The notes: generated from the sequence alone by a model not told the origin. Positions 1-9,901 are shown, counted from the stretch's first letter. The stretch is 52,091 nt of DNA from an uncultured Clostridia bacterium (GCA_947630675.1 CANRIN010000006.1:1-52091); one strand, 5' to 3'. Numbers and translations: made by a program.

Positions 1-73
1 CGTAGAGGTCCGGCCTCATGGACACGGCGCGAGACAATGTCCCGCGCCGTGTCCATGAGGCCGGACCTCTACG
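1..73. repeat. Near-perfect 73-nt inverted repeat at the window terminus (probable fold-back artefact)
   Basis: cgtagaggtccggcctcatggacacggcgcg (1-31) is the exact reverse complement of 43-73; the palindrome continues to its centre at 37 with a single mismatched pair (32/42). Confidence 0.95.
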
Positions 74-1728
74 CCGCATACCTACACGTCTCATCGCAGT
101 GGGACGGAGATTATGCGCCTCTCGCGGAAAACCGGGTGGCGGTCTACATCTTCATGGGCGAGGACGACGAGTACTACGGCTCCGGGCGCGCAAGAGACGC
201 CTATGCCGGTCTGACGGAGGCTTACCGTTCGGCGGGAATGACGGATAGTGAGATCGACGGGCTCATCGTCCTCAACATCCCCGGCGCAGACTGGTTCAGC
301 GAACGCGGCGTCACAAATCAGCACGGCGGCGGGAACCTCATCTTTGAGGACATGAGTGTCCTTGAGTGGATAACCGGCAACGGAGCGCCGCATTTTTGGG
401 ACGTTCCGGAAGGCTCCGAGTATGCCGAGGCAGTGAAATACGTCTATGAGCGCGGCCTGATGGCGGGCACGGGGACGGACACCTTCGCGCCCGACGCGCC
501 CCTGTCCCGCGCGATGATAGTCACCATCCTCCACCGGGCGGAGGGAAGCCCGGAAGCGCCCGCGGCGGATTTTAGTGACGTGCCCGGCGGCACATGGTAC
601 AGTGAATCCGTCGGTTGGGCGGCGGAGCGCGGAATAGTTTACGGGGTAGGCGGAGGGCGTTTCGCCCCGGATGCGGCTCTGACACACCAGCAGCTTGACT
701 TGATTTTATCCCGTTTCTCCGGGGACGGCACCGGGGTTTGGGATCCACAGGGAGACAATACAACAGTGACACGCGGGGAGGCGGCACAGAGACTCATGGA
801 ATACTTTGAAAATCGGGACGCGGCGGCGAAGCCGCACCTCGGAGACCTGCCGGAGGCGTATTCCTACGGCGAGTGGTCCTTTGAACTTATGAACAGGAAG
901 CTCCCGGAACCCAAGGACGGCGCGACGGTGCTGAACACCGCCGCAGACCCCACGGACATACAGGTGCTCTACCTCTGGGAGGAGGGAAACGTCCCTGCGG
1001 TGACGGATTTCACCCCCGGCATGACCGGTTACTTCGATAACTGGGACTTCCGCCCCTATGTAACGGCCATCCCCGTTCGGGACGGTGTGACGCCCAAGGG
1101 TGCGGTGGTGCTGATGGCCGGAGGAGCCTATCAGTTCCGAGGAAACTATACGGATTCCCTGCCCGTGGCCGACGCGCTTCGGGAGCTGGGGTTTGTGACG
1201 TTCATCGTGGATTACCGCCTTCATCCTTACAATCAGGAGGAGGGCGCGCTGGATGTGGCGCGAGCCGTGCGCTGGATACGGAAAAACGCGGACGTGTACG
1301 GCTTTGACCCTGACAATATCGCCGTCATGGGCTTCTCGGCGGGAGGCATTCAGGCGGGCGAGTTCCTGATGCACTACGACGAGGATGTGACCGGCGATGC
1401 GTTCGACCCGGAGTATATCCCCGACGAGCTGGACAAGGTTCCTGCCCACGCCACGGCCTGCGGTATGATATATGCCTTCTACGGCCGCCTCAGCGTCGGC
1501 AACATGGACCCGGACTGGCTCCGGGGCGGCGATCTTCCGCCCACCTTCTACTGCTATGGCACCGAGGACCCCTTCTACCGGCAGTTTGAACAGCAGTACG
1601 CCGTTCTGGAGGGCATGGGACACCCGGTGGATAGAGTCGTATTGCAGGACTGGCCGCACGGCTTCGGTGCCGCGGGCGGCTGGGTCGAGACCTACGCCGA
1701 CTGGCTTGAAAGCGTCTGGAATTCTTAA
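37..1728 (+). CDS. Esterase / SLH-domain / alpha-beta hydrolase protein, probably 5'-truncated
   Basis: Hydrolase C-terminal-like segment, two SLH-like repeats (FWDVPEGSEYAEAVKYVYERGLMAGTGTDTFAPDAPLSRAM; FSDVPGGTWYSESVGWAAERGIVYG), then alpha/beta hydrolase with GFSAGG nucleophile elbow; ATG at 37 lies in the artefactual palindrome. Confidence 0.8.
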   Translation: MSRAVSMRPDLYAAYLHVSSQWDGDYAPLAENRVAVYIFMGEDDEYYGSGRARDAYAGLTEAYRSAGMTDSEIDGLIVLNIPGADWFSERGVTNQHGGGNLIFEDMSVLEWITGNGAPHFWDVPEGSEYAEAVKYVYERGLMAGTGTDTFAPDAPLSRAMIVTILHRAEGSPEAPAADFSDVPGGTWYSESVGWAAERGIVYGVGGGRFAPDAALTHQQLDLILSRFSGDGTGVWDPQGDNTTVTRGEAAQRLMEYFENRDAAAKPHLGDLPEAYSYGEWSFELMNRKLPEPKDGATVLNTAADPTDIQVLYLWEEGNVPAVTDFTPGMTGYFDNWDFRPYVTAIPVRDGVTPKGAVVLMAGGAYQFRGNYTDSLPVADALRELGFVTFIVDYRLHPYNQEEGALDVARAVRWIRKNADVYGFDPDNIAVMGFSAGGIQAGEFLMHYDEDVTGDAFDPEYIPDELDKVPAHATACGMIYAFYGRLSVGNMDPDWLRGGDLPPTFYCYGTEDPFYRQFEQQYAVLEGMGHPVDRVVLQDWPHGFGAAGGWVETYADWLESVWNS

Positions 1729-1742
1729 AGGAGGAACTTCAC

Positions 1743-3311
1743 ATGAAAAAAGCACTCTCGATAGTTCTTGTCCTCTGTCTCCTGCTGAGTCTTGCCGCCT
1801 GCGGCGGCGCGGGAGAGTCGGGAAGCGGCACACCGTCCGCCCCGCCGGAGGAAACCGATACGCCCGCCCCGTCTGCCGGAACCGGCGAACCGTCCGGCAC
1901 GGAGCCGTCCGAAACGCCTTCCGAAGCTCCCGGCACTGAGGAAACAAGTGCAAAGACGCTAGTTGTCTACTTCTCCGCCACTAACAACACCGAGGCTGTC
2001 GCGGGATACATCGCGGACGCGGCGGGCGCGGATATATTTGAGCTTATCCCGACCGAGCCCTACACCGCAGACGACCTGGACTGGACCGACCCGGACAGCC
2101 GCGTATCCCGCGAGCATGACGACGAGTCCCTGCGCGTGACAGAACTTGAAAACTCCGTCCCCGACAACTGGAGCGAATACGATACGGTATTCGTCGGCTA
2201 CCCGATATGGTGGGGCGGGGCGGCGTGGCCGATGAACGGGTTTGTCACCGCCAACGACTTCACCGGCAAGACCGTCATACCGTTCTGCACCTCCGCTTCC
2301 TCCGGCATGGGCGAGAGCGGCGAGCTGCTCGCGCAGATGGCCGGTACCGGCGACTGGCAGGAGGGTCGGCGCTTCAGCTCCGGCGTCTCCGAGGACGAGG
2401 TCGCGGAGTGGGTCGATTCCCTCGGTCTTACTTCCGGCGGCACGAGCATGGTCTACTTCACCTCAGACATCTCCCCGGAGGGATTGATGAAGGTCTATGA
2501 GGCGCTCGGCGTGGAGCTTACCGGCGATAATATCGCGGTAAAACTCTCCACCGGCGAACCGCCCGCATCGAACTACCTCGACCCCGACCTCATCCGCGAC
2601 CTTGTGGAGCATGTCGACGGCACTATCGTGGAGTGCAACACCGCCTACGGCGGTTCCCGCTCCGAGACCGCCATGCACTATCAGGTGGCGGAAGACCACG
2701 GCTTTACCGACCTCGGCAAGGGCTTTGTCATCATGGACGAGGACGGCGAGTCGATGATTCTTCCCGTGGAGGGAGGTCAGCGTCTCACGGAGAATTACGT
2801 CGGCGCGCACTTCGGGGACTTTGACGGCTTCCTCGTGCTGTCCCACTTCAAGGGGCATATGATAGCCGGCTTCGGCGGAGCGATAAAGAACATATCCATC
2901 GGCATCGGCTCTCAGGAGGGCAAGAACCTGATACACACCGCAGGCCGCAGCCACACGAGCTGGTTCGGCGGTGAGCAGGACGCCTTCCTCGAGTCGATGG
3001 CGGACGCCGGAAAGTCGGTCGTGGATGCTCTCGACGGCAACATCCTGTTTGTTAACGTGATGAACCGCCTGTCGATCGACTGCGACTGCAACGGCCGCCC
3101 GGCCGAGCCGGACATACACGACATCGGCATCCTCGCTTCCACCGACCCGGTGGCGCTCGACCAGGCCTGTCTCGACCTCATCTACGAGGCGGAGGGCAAT
3201 GAGAGCTTTGTCCGCCGCGTTGAGGGGCAGAACGGCGCTCATGTCCTCGAGGCCGGCGAGGCCATCGGGCTCGGGAGCCGCACCTATCAGCTTGAAAACA
3301 TAGACGAGTAA
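1743..3311 (+). CDS. Lipoprotein-anchored flavodoxin fused to DUF362 domain
   Basis: RBS AGGAGG; signal peptide with lipobox LAACG; flavodoxin segment KTLVVYFSATNNTEAVAGYI...YPIWWGGAAWPMNGF; DUF362-like segment SHFKGHMIAGFGGAIKNISIGIGSQEGK. Confidence 0.85.
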   Translation: MKKALSIVLVLCLLLSLAACGGAGESGSGTPSAPPEETDTPAPSAGTGEPSGTEPSETPSEAPGTEETSAKTLVVYFSATNNTEAVAGYIADAAGADIFELIPTEPYTADDLDWTDPDSRVSREHDDESLRVTELENSVPDNWSEYDTVFVGYPIWWGGAAWPMNGFVTANDFTGKTVIPFCTSASSGMGESGELLAQMAGTGDWQEGRRFSSGVSEDEVAEWVDSLGLTSGGTSMVYFTSDISPEGLMKVYEALGVELTGDNIAVKLSTGEPPASNYLDPDLIRDLVEHVDGTIVECNTAYGGSRSETAMHYQVAEDHGFTDLGKGFVIMDEDGESMILPVEGGQRLTENYVGAHFGDFDGFLVLSHFKGHMIAGFGGAIKNISIGIGSQEGKNLIHTAGRSHTSWFGGEQDAFLESMADAGKSVVDALDGNILFVNVMNRLSIDCDCNGRPAEPDIHDIGILASTDPVALDQACLDLIYEAEGNESFVRRVEGQNGAHVLEAGEAIGLGSRTYQLENIDE

Positions 3312-3341
3312 AATTCAGACTCAAGAAAGGAGTGACAGAGC

Positions 3342-4256
3342 TTGGAACAGATATGGGAAGTGCTCCGGCGGGAATTTGTCTATGTGTGGTACTACTTTAC
3401 CATCCAGTTGCGGCAGATAGCCCTCTACTACGTCCTCGGCATCGTCCTCGGCTCGGTCATCTCCGTATTCGTCAAGGACCGCATACACGGACTGTTCCGC
3501 GCGTTGGGCGACAGGAAGCTCGGCGTCCTGGGCGTCATTCCGGCAAGCATCCTCGGCATCGCGTCGCCGCTCTGCATGTACGGGACCATACCGCTCGCGG
3601 CGTCCTTTTCGAGGAGCGGCATACGGGACGACTGGCTCGCGGCGTTCATGATGAGCTCCATTCTCCTGAATCCGCAGCTTATTATTTACAGTACGGCGCT
3701 CGGTCCCGCGGCGCTGACGATAAGGATAGCGTCCTGCTTTATATGCGGATGCGTGGCGGGCATTCTTATCCGGGTATTCTATAAGGACAAACCGTTCTTC
3801 GATTTCACCGGCTTTGACGAGCCTCACAACCACGACACCGACCCGAATCTGTTCCTGCGGCTTGTCAAGAACATCGGCAGGAACATCAAGGCGACCGGCC
3901 TCTGGTTCCTCGTAGGCATCCTGCTGTCGGCGCTGTTCCAGAGGTATGTCCCAGCGGATAAGTTCGCCGCTCTCTTCGGCAAGACTAACGAGGGCTTCGG
4001 TGTACTGATGGCAGCGACCATCGGCGTCCCGCTCTACGCCTGCGGAGGCGGGACTATCCCGCTCATACGGGAATGGCTCTACTCCGGCATGAGCATGGGG
4101 AGCGCGGCGGCGTTCATGCTCACCGGACCTTCGACGAAGATAACGAACCTCGGCGCGCTCAAGATAGTTTTGGGTATGAAGCGGTTCCTGCTGTACCTCG
4201 CATTTATCATGCTGTTCTCGTTTGTGACGGGAATGGTCGTCAATCTCATCATGTGA
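3342..4256 (+). CDS. Predicted permease, DUF318/ArsP-like
   Basis: TTG start; two similar membrane halves with SPLCMYGTIPL and VPLYACGGGTIPLI motifs. Confidence 0.75.
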   Translation: MEQIWEVLRREFVYVWYYFTIQLRQIALYYVLGIVLGSVISVFVKDRIHGLFRALGDRKLGVLGVIPASILGIASPLCMYGTIPLAASFSRSGIRDDWLAAFMMSSILLNPQLIIYSTALGPAALTIRIASCFICGCVAGILIRVFYKDKPFFDFTGFDEPHNHDTDPNLFLRLVKNIGRNIKATGLWFLVGILLSALFQRYVPADKFAALFGKTNEGFGVLMAATIGVPLYACGGGTIPLIREWLYSGMSMGSAAAFMLTGPSTKITNLGALKIVLGMKRFLLYLAFIMLFSFVTGMVVNLIM

Positions 4257-4283
4257 AAAATCAGACCGGAGAAGGTGAAGATA

Positions 4284-5012
4284 ATGGATAGACCGACTGT
4301 GATATGCCATATGCTTACGGCGCTCGACGGGAAGATAGACGGACAGTTCTTCTCCGCGCCAGAAACGATGCCCGCGCTGAAGAAATACGGCGAGGTGCGG
4401 GAGTTTTACGACTGCCCCGCCACCGTCTACGGAACGACCACGATGGCGGAGGGCTATGCGGACGGGTTCGTGTACGACCTGCCGGAAAGCGCGGCAAGGT
4501 TCCCCCGCGAGGACTATATCGTGCAGAGCGACGTGAAGCGCTACATAGTGTCGCTTGACGGCGAGGGCATTCTCAGGTGGCACGGAAAATATCTCGAAAG
4601 GAAGGGCCGTCCGAAAGCCCATGTTATCGAGGTGCTGACGGAACAGGTGCCTGACAGCTATCTTGCGTATCTGCGCGGCTTCGGGATCTCCTACATCTTT
4701 GCCGGAGAGGAGACCATCGACTGTGCTCTGCTGTTGCGGAAGCTCAAAGCGCTTTTCGGCATCGACCGCGTTCTACTCGCCGGAGGCGGCGTGACAAATC
4801 AGGCCTTCGCCGCGGAGGGGCTTATCGACGAGCTCAGCATCGTTCTCGCGCCCACGGCGGACGGCGAGAGCGGCGCGGCTTCGCTATTTGAAACGGGCGG
4901 ATTTTCTTCCGCCGCGCCGATGGCGTATTCTCTGGAGTCAGTGGAGGTCGTCGAGAAGGACACGTTATGGCTTAGGTACAAGGCCAAAGCAAAAGGAGGA
5001 TATGCAAAATGA
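4284..5012 (+). CDS. RibD C-terminal / dihydrofolate-reductase-like protein
   Basis: PTVICHMLTALDGKIDG N-terminus and LLAGGGVTNQAFAAEGLIDELSIVLAP; RBS upstream of ATG 4284. Confidence 0.8.
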   Translation: MDRPTVICHMLTALDGKIDGQFFSAPETMPALKKYGEVREFYDCPATVYGTTTMAEGYADGFVYDLPESAARFPREDYIVQSDVKRYIVSLDGEGILRWHGKYLERKGRPKAHVIEVLTEQVPDSYLAYLRGFGISYIFAGEETIDCALLLRKLKALFGIDRVLLAGGGVTNQAFAAEGLIDELSIVLAPTADGESGAASLFETGGFSSAAPMAYSLESVEVVEKDTLWLRYKAKAKGGYAK

Positions 5013-5845
5013 AAACATGGCTCATCACGGGATGCTCAAGCGGGATCGGCGCGGGCATCGCCAAGGCGGTGCTCGCCCACGGCGACAATGCGGTTGTCAC
5101 CGCGCGGAAGCCCGAAACTCTTACGGCGCTCACGGAGGGCTATCCCGAGACGTCCCTTGCCGTGAAGCTCGACATCACCTGCGCGGAGGACATCCGCAGC
5201 GCGGTGCAGGCGGCAAATGAGAAGTTCGGCCGCATAGACGTGCTCGTCAACAACGCGGGCTACGGCTACCGCGCGGCGGTGGAGGAGGGCGAAGCGGACG
5301 AGGTCGCTCTGCTGTTCCAAACGAACGTGTTCGGCCCGGTGGAGCTCATCAAGGCGGTGCTCCCGACGATGCGCGCACAGAAGAGCGGCGTGATTTTGAA
5401 CGTCTCGAGCATCGCGGCGGCGCGCTCCGGCATGGGCTCCGGCTACTACGCCGGGAGCAAGGCTGCTCTGGAGCTCATCACGGACGGGCTGATGAAGGAG
5501 ACAGCGCCGCTCGGCATAAAGGCCGCGATAGTGGAGCCGGGTTCCTTCCGCACGCACTTCTACGACACGTCCTTAAAGGGCAGCGCCGTCAAAATAGACG
5601 ACTACAATGAGACGTCCGGCAAGAACCGCAAGGAGAACGTCGTAAATCTCGGAAATCAGCCCGGCGACCCAGAAAAGGCCGGCCGCGTGCTGGTAGAGGT
5701 CGTGGAGGGCGGAACTCTCCCAAAGCGGCTGCTCCTCGGAAGCGACGCGGTTCGCGTCGTCCGCGCGGAGACGGAAGACCGCCTCCGCGAGATCGCCGAG
5801 TGGGAACACATCAGCAGTAAAACCGATTTTGCCGCCGGGGAGTGA
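5009..5845 (+). CDS. Short-chain dehydrogenase/reductase
   Basis: TGCSSGIGAGIA Rossmann motif, NNAGYG, YYAGSKAA; ATGA overlap with previous gene. Confidence 0.92.
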   Translation: MKTWLITGCSSGIGAGIAKAVLAHGDNAVVTARKPETLTALTEGYPETSLAVKLDITCAEDIRSAVQAANEKFGRIDVLVNNAGYGYRAAVEEGEADEVALLFQTNVFGPVELIKAVLPTMRAQKSGVILNVSSIAAARSGMGSGYYAGSKAALELITDGLMKETAPLGIKAAIVEPGSFRTHFYDTSLKGSAVKIDDYNETSGKNRKENVVNLGNQPGDPEKAGRVLVEVVEGGTLPKRLLLGSDAVRVVRAETEDRLREIAEWEHISSKTDFAAGE

Positions 5846-5915
5846 CAGGGAAGTCTTTCCTTTTTGCGCAAAATGCGGTATACTGGAATAAAATCAACAT
5901 AAGGAGTGAATCTTC

Positions 5916-6467
5916 ATGAGAAAGAATTTCGGATCTAAGCCGTGGGTCTATCCCCAGCCGGTGCTGATGATAGGCACCTATGACGAGAACGGCAAGCCCA
6001 ACCTGATGAACGCGGCATGGGGCGGCCAGTACGACTCGAAGGAGGTCATGCTGTGCCTCAGCTCCCACAAGACCACCGACAACATCAAGCTGAAAAAGGC
6101 GTTCACCGTGAGCTTCGCGACGGCGGCAACGGTCGTCCCGTGCGACTATGTCGGCATCGTTTCGGCAAACAAGGAGCCGGACAAGATGGAAAAAGCGGGC
6201 TTTACGACAACTAAGAGCGAGTTCGTGGACGCGCCCATCATCAACGAGCTGCCGCTGACGCTCGAGTGCAAACTTAAGAAGTTCAATGAGGACGGCGTCG
6301 TGGTGGGCGAGATAGTCAACGTCAGCGCCGACGAGAGCATCCTCACCGACGGCAACGTGGACTACAAAAAGCTAGACGCTATCATCTTCGACCCGACGAG
6401 CGCCGCGTATATCCGCCTCGGCGAGAAGGTAGGCAACGCCTTCCGGGACGGGAACAAGCTGAAATAA
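5916..6467 (+). CDS. Flavin reductase-like domain protein
   Basis: PVLMIGTYDENGKPNLMNAAWGG...LSSHKTTDNIKLKKAFTVSF. Confidence 0.85.
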   Translation: MRKNFGSKPWVYPQPVLMIGTYDENGKPNLMNAAWGGQYDSKEVMLCLSSHKTTDNIKLKKAFTVSFATAATVVPCDYVGIVSANKEPDKMEKAGFTTTKSEFVDAPIINELPLTLECKLKKFNEDGVVVGEIVNVSADESILTDGNVDYKKLDAIIFDPTSAAYIRLGEKVGNAFRDGNKLK

Positions 6468-6472
6468 AAAAT

Positions 6473-6528
6473 CTCGCTGCAAATCGCGGGGGCAGACTTT
6501 GTCTGCCCCCTTACCAATTTGCAGCGAG
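6473..6528. repeat. Two-tier intergenic hairpin
   Basis: Outer arms CTCGCTGCAAAT/ATTTGCAGCGAG; inner arms GGGGGCAGAC-TTT-GTCTGCCCCC. Confidence 0.85.
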
Positions 6529-6719
6529 GCCGCCGGACAGGGCAGAGCCCTGCCGACGGCAAGCGCTCCGCTTCGCGCCTCGACGGCTTCGCCGTCTTCG
6601 ACGCGCGCTCCGCGAGAAGTATTTTTCCCGACGTACATGCCGCCGGGAAAAATAAATTGGATTTATTTCGCGCCTATCGGCGCGAAACTCTGCGAGGCTT
6701 TTGGCATACTCACAAGAAA

Positions 6720-6757
6720 CCCGCCCGCACGCTTGACGTGCGGGCGGGTATTTTTCC
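6720..6757 (+). terminator. Rho-independent terminator
   Basis: CCCGCCCGCAC-gcttgac-GTGCGGGCGGG followed by a T-run. Confidence 0.8.
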
Positions 6758-6874
6758 CGGTTCTAACTTAGAGTAATAACTACTGAACCAACCGAGACTT
6801 CTGCTGTGCCGCAAATCGGGCTACAATATAGTTACAAACAAACCACGGCAAACAAACTTCAGGAGGTATAGGGT

Positions 6875-7714
6875 ATGGAATACATTACATTGAACAACGG
6901 GAACAAAATGCCGATGGCGGGCATCGGGGTGTTTATGATGTCCCCCGCGGAGGCGGAAGCGTCGGTCGAGAGCGCGCTCCGCAGCGGCGTCCGTCTCATA
7001 GACACCGCCAACGGCTACATGAACGAGAGCGGCACAGGGCGCGGCATCAAGAAGAGCGGCGTCAAGCGCGAGGACATCTTCCTTGTCACGAAGCTCTGGC
7101 CCACGGTCTACGAAAAGGAGACGGCTGTGGACGAGACGCTTGCCCGCCTCGGCACGGACTACATCGACCTGCTGTTCCTGCATCAGCCCACCGCCAACTG
7201 GCGCGAGGGCTATCGGAACATCGAAAAGGCCGTGAAGGCCGGTAAGGTAAAGGCCATCGGGCTTTCCAACTTCCCCGACGACCAGCTCCGCGAAGCCATC
7301 GACACCATGGAGCTCAAGCCCCAGATGGTTCAGGTCGAGGCGCATCCGTACTATCCGCAGACCGAGCTCAAGCAGCTCCTTTCCGAGAACGGCATGGGTC
7401 TCATGGCATGGTATCCGCTGGGTCACGGCGACAAGAGCCTCCAGGAGGAGCCGGTATTCAAGGAGCTTGCAAAGAAGTACGGCAAGTCGAGCGCGCAGAT
7501 AATCCTCCGCTGGCACATTCAGAGCGGCAATGTGGTGATACCCGGCTCCAAGAACCCTGACCACATCCGCGAGAACATCAACATCTTCGACTTTGTCCTC
7601 TCCGACGCGGATATGGCGGAGATAGCAAAGGTGAACAAGAACAAGCGCTACTACACAATGACGCCGGAGATGCTGAACATCTTTGCAAATATGGGACTTG
7701 GTCCGGACCTTTGA
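6875..7714 (+). CDS. Aldo/keto reductase
   Basis: NNGNKMPMAGIGVF, DYIDLLFLHQP, KAIGLSNF, VVIPGSKN; strong RBS. Confidence 0.92.
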   Translation: MEYITLNNGNKMPMAGIGVFMMSPAEAEASVESALRSGVRLIDTANGYMNESGTGRGIKKSGVKREDIFLVTKLWPTVYEKETAVDETLARLGTDYIDLLFLHQPTANWREGYRNIEKAVKAGKVKAIGLSNFPDDQLREAIDTMELKPQMVQVEAHPYYPQTELKQLLSENGMGLMAWYPLGHGDKSLQEEPVFKELAKKYGKSSAQIILRWHIQSGNVVIPGSKNPDHIRENINIFDFVLSDADMAEIAKVNKNKRYYTMTPEMLNIFANMGLGPDL

Positions 7715-7746
7715 GCCCGTCCGAAATCGACAGGAGGAATCTCATC

Positions 7747-8595
7747 ATGGAATACACTATTCTGAACAACGGCGTGAAAATGCCTATGGAGGGCTTCGGC
7801 GTCTTTCAGGTGTCCGACCCGAAGGAATGCGAGCAGGCGGTGTTGGACGCGATAAGCGTGGGGTACAGGCTCATCGACACGGCGGCGTCCTACCGCAACG
7901 AGGAAGCGGTCGGCGCGGCGCTGAAAAAGAGCGGAGCCTGCCGCGAGGACCTGTTCATCACCACAAAGCTATGGGTCGCCGACTCGAGCTACGAGGGTGC
8001 AAAGAAGGCGTTTGAGACCTCGCTTCAAAAGCTCGGTCTTGAGTACATCGACCTCTATCTTCTCCATCAGCCGATGGGCGACTACTACGGCGCGTGGAGA
8101 GCCGTGGAGGAGCTCTACAAGGAGGGGCGCATCCGCGCGATAGGCGTCTGCAACTTCTACCCTCACATCCTCGCGGACTTCTGCGAGACCGTTGAGATAA
8201 TCCCGGCAGTCAATCAGGTGGAGCTGCATCCCTTCTTCCAGCAGCCGGACGCGCTGAAGCTCATGAAGGAGTACGAGGTCCAGCCGGAGGCGTGGGGCCC
8301 GTTCGCCGAGGGTAAGCACGGCATCTTCACTCACCCGGTGCTCGGTGAGATAGGCGCAAAGTACGGCAAGAGCGCAGCTCAGGTCGCGCTTAGGTGGAAC
8401 GTACAGCGCGGCGTTGTTGTCATCCCGAAGTCCACGCACCGCGAGCGCATGGAGCAGAACTACAACATCTGGGACTTCACCCTCACCGACGAGGAGATGG
8501 CCGCCATATCGCCGCTCGACATCGGCCACAGCGAGATCGTCAACCACTTCGACCCGAACTTCGTCCGCGCGCTCCACGGCCGCTTCGGCAGATAA
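7747..8595 (+). CDS. Aldo/keto reductase
   Basis: NNGVKMPMEGFGVFQV, EYIDLYLLHQPMGDY, VVIPKSTHRER; start chosen at RBS AGGAGGAAT. Confidence 0.92.
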   Translation: MEYTILNNGVKMPMEGFGVFQVSDPKECEQAVLDAISVGYRLIDTAASYRNEEAVGAALKKSGACREDLFITTKLWVADSSYEGAKKAFETSLQKLGLEYIDLYLLHQPMGDYYGAWRAVEELYKEGRIRAIGVCNFYPHILADFCETVEIIPAVNQVELHPFFQQPDALKLMKEYEVQPEAWGPFAEGKHGIFTHPVLGEIGAKYGKSAAQVALRWNVQRGVVVIPKSTHRERMEQNYNIWDFTLTDEEMAAISPLDIGHSEIVNHFDPNFVRALHGRFGR

Positions 8596-8666
8596 GCGTC
8601 GGGGCGTCCGGCACAACGGCAGCATAACACGCCGAGGCCGTCACATTCGGGAAGGAGCGGACAACA

Positions 8667-9428
8667 GTGATCCTCTATTTTTCATCCACCGGCAACTGTA
8701 AGTACACGGCGGAGCGGATAGCGGCAAGGACGGATGACAGAGCAGTGTCGCTCGGCGCCGAGTACAAAAGCGGGAATTTCGACATCCTGCCCGACAGGGG
8801 CGAGCCGCTCGGATTCGTCCTGCCCACCTATTTCGGCGGTCTGCCGTCTATCGTGACGGATCATCTGGAGCGGGCGGAAATCCGGCTGGACGACAGCAAC
8901 TATGTCTACACCGTGGACACCTACGGCTTCCACTACGGGAACGTCGCTGCGGAGCTTGCGAAGCTCCTGCATGAAAAGACCGGCAGGGAGCAGGATGCGG
9001 ACTTCCTTCTTCAATCCGTGGACAACTGGGTGCCGAACTTCGACCTCACAGATAGTGACTATGTGCAGTCGGCGCTTAAAAAGGCGGATGAGCTGCTCGA
9101 ACAGGTCATTTCGGATATCGCCGAGAGGAAGCGCGTCCGAATCAGGGGCGAATGGCCCGCGCCGATGCACCTGATGATGAAAAAGGCATACAAGGGCGCG
9201 AGCCGCACAAAAAATTTCACCGTCAGCAATAAGTGCGTTGGATGCGGCAAGTGCGCGGAGCAGTGTCCGCTGGACGTGATAACGGTGAAGGACGGGCGGC
9301 CCGTCTGGCTTAAAAAGCGCTGTACGCTCTGTCTCGGGTGCCTGCATGTCTGCCCCGAAAACGCCATCGCCTACACAAAGGCGACCGTAGGCCACGGACA
9401 GTATTACAATCCGAAAACCGCAAGATAA
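8667..9428 (+). CDS. EFR1-type flavodoxin/ferredoxin fusion
   Basis: ILYFSSTGNCKYTAERIA flavodoxin start; two CxxCxxCxxxC-type clusters (CVGCGKCAEQCP, CTLCLGCLHVCP). Confidence 0.88.
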   Translation: MILYFSSTGNCKYTAERIAARTDDRAVSLGAEYKSGNFDILPDRGEPLGFVLPTYFGGLPSIVTDHLERAEIRLDDSNYVYTVDTYGFHYGNVAAELAKLLHEKTGREQDADFLLQSVDNWVPNFDLTDSDYVQSALKKADELLEQVISDIAERKRVRIRGEWPAPMHLMMKKAYKGASRTKNFTVSNKCVGCGKCAEQCPLDVITVKDGRPVWLKKRCTLCLGCLHVCPENAIAYTKATVGHGQYYNPKTAR

Positions 9429-9538
9429 CGGGCGTCCGGCCCGGTTATGGAATATCCCCGTTCAAAATGCGGAGCGGCAGCGAACCGCCGCCGCCCCGTG
9501 CCAATAACACCACTAATATTATCAAGGAGGAAATCATC

Positions 9539-9901
9539 ATGAACGAAAAGCTTATCGAACTCTCTCAGAAATTCTGGAAGGCCATGGAGACCGCCGATGA
9601 GGCAGGTATGCGCGCCGTCGCCGACCCGAACTGCAATTTCGTGCATATCGGCATGACCTGCAAGCTCGAGCAGGAGATCGGCGCGTACACGAGCGGGATG
9701 TTTAAGCCCACTGAGATAAAGTTCAACAGGCAGACGTCCGAGGTGTTCGGCGACACCGGCATCGTCCTCACCGACTGCAACTACACGCTCCTGCTCGGCG
9801 GTCAGCCGACCACCCACCGCTTTGCCGTGACCGAGGTCTTCACAAAGCAGGGCGAGGACTGGAAGCTCGTCACCTTCACCTTCACGGCGCTCGTCTACTG
9901 A
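9539..9901 (+). CDS. NTF2-like / DUF4440-like protein
   Basis: Small protein KLIELSQKFWKAMETADEAGMRAVADPNCNFVHIG...; start at RBS AAGGAGG. Confidence 0.7.
   Translation: MNEKLIELSQKFWKAMETADEAGMRAVADPNCNFVHIGMTCKLEQEIGAYTSGMFKPTEIKFNRQTSEVFGDTGIVLTDCNYTLLLGGQPTTHRFAVTEVFTKQGEDWKLVTFTFTALVY

Noticed and set aside
706-1953. 415-aa minus ORF over the esterase/SLH gene
   Set aside because: Antisense to a supported CDS, no recognisable domain, runs across a real gene junction.
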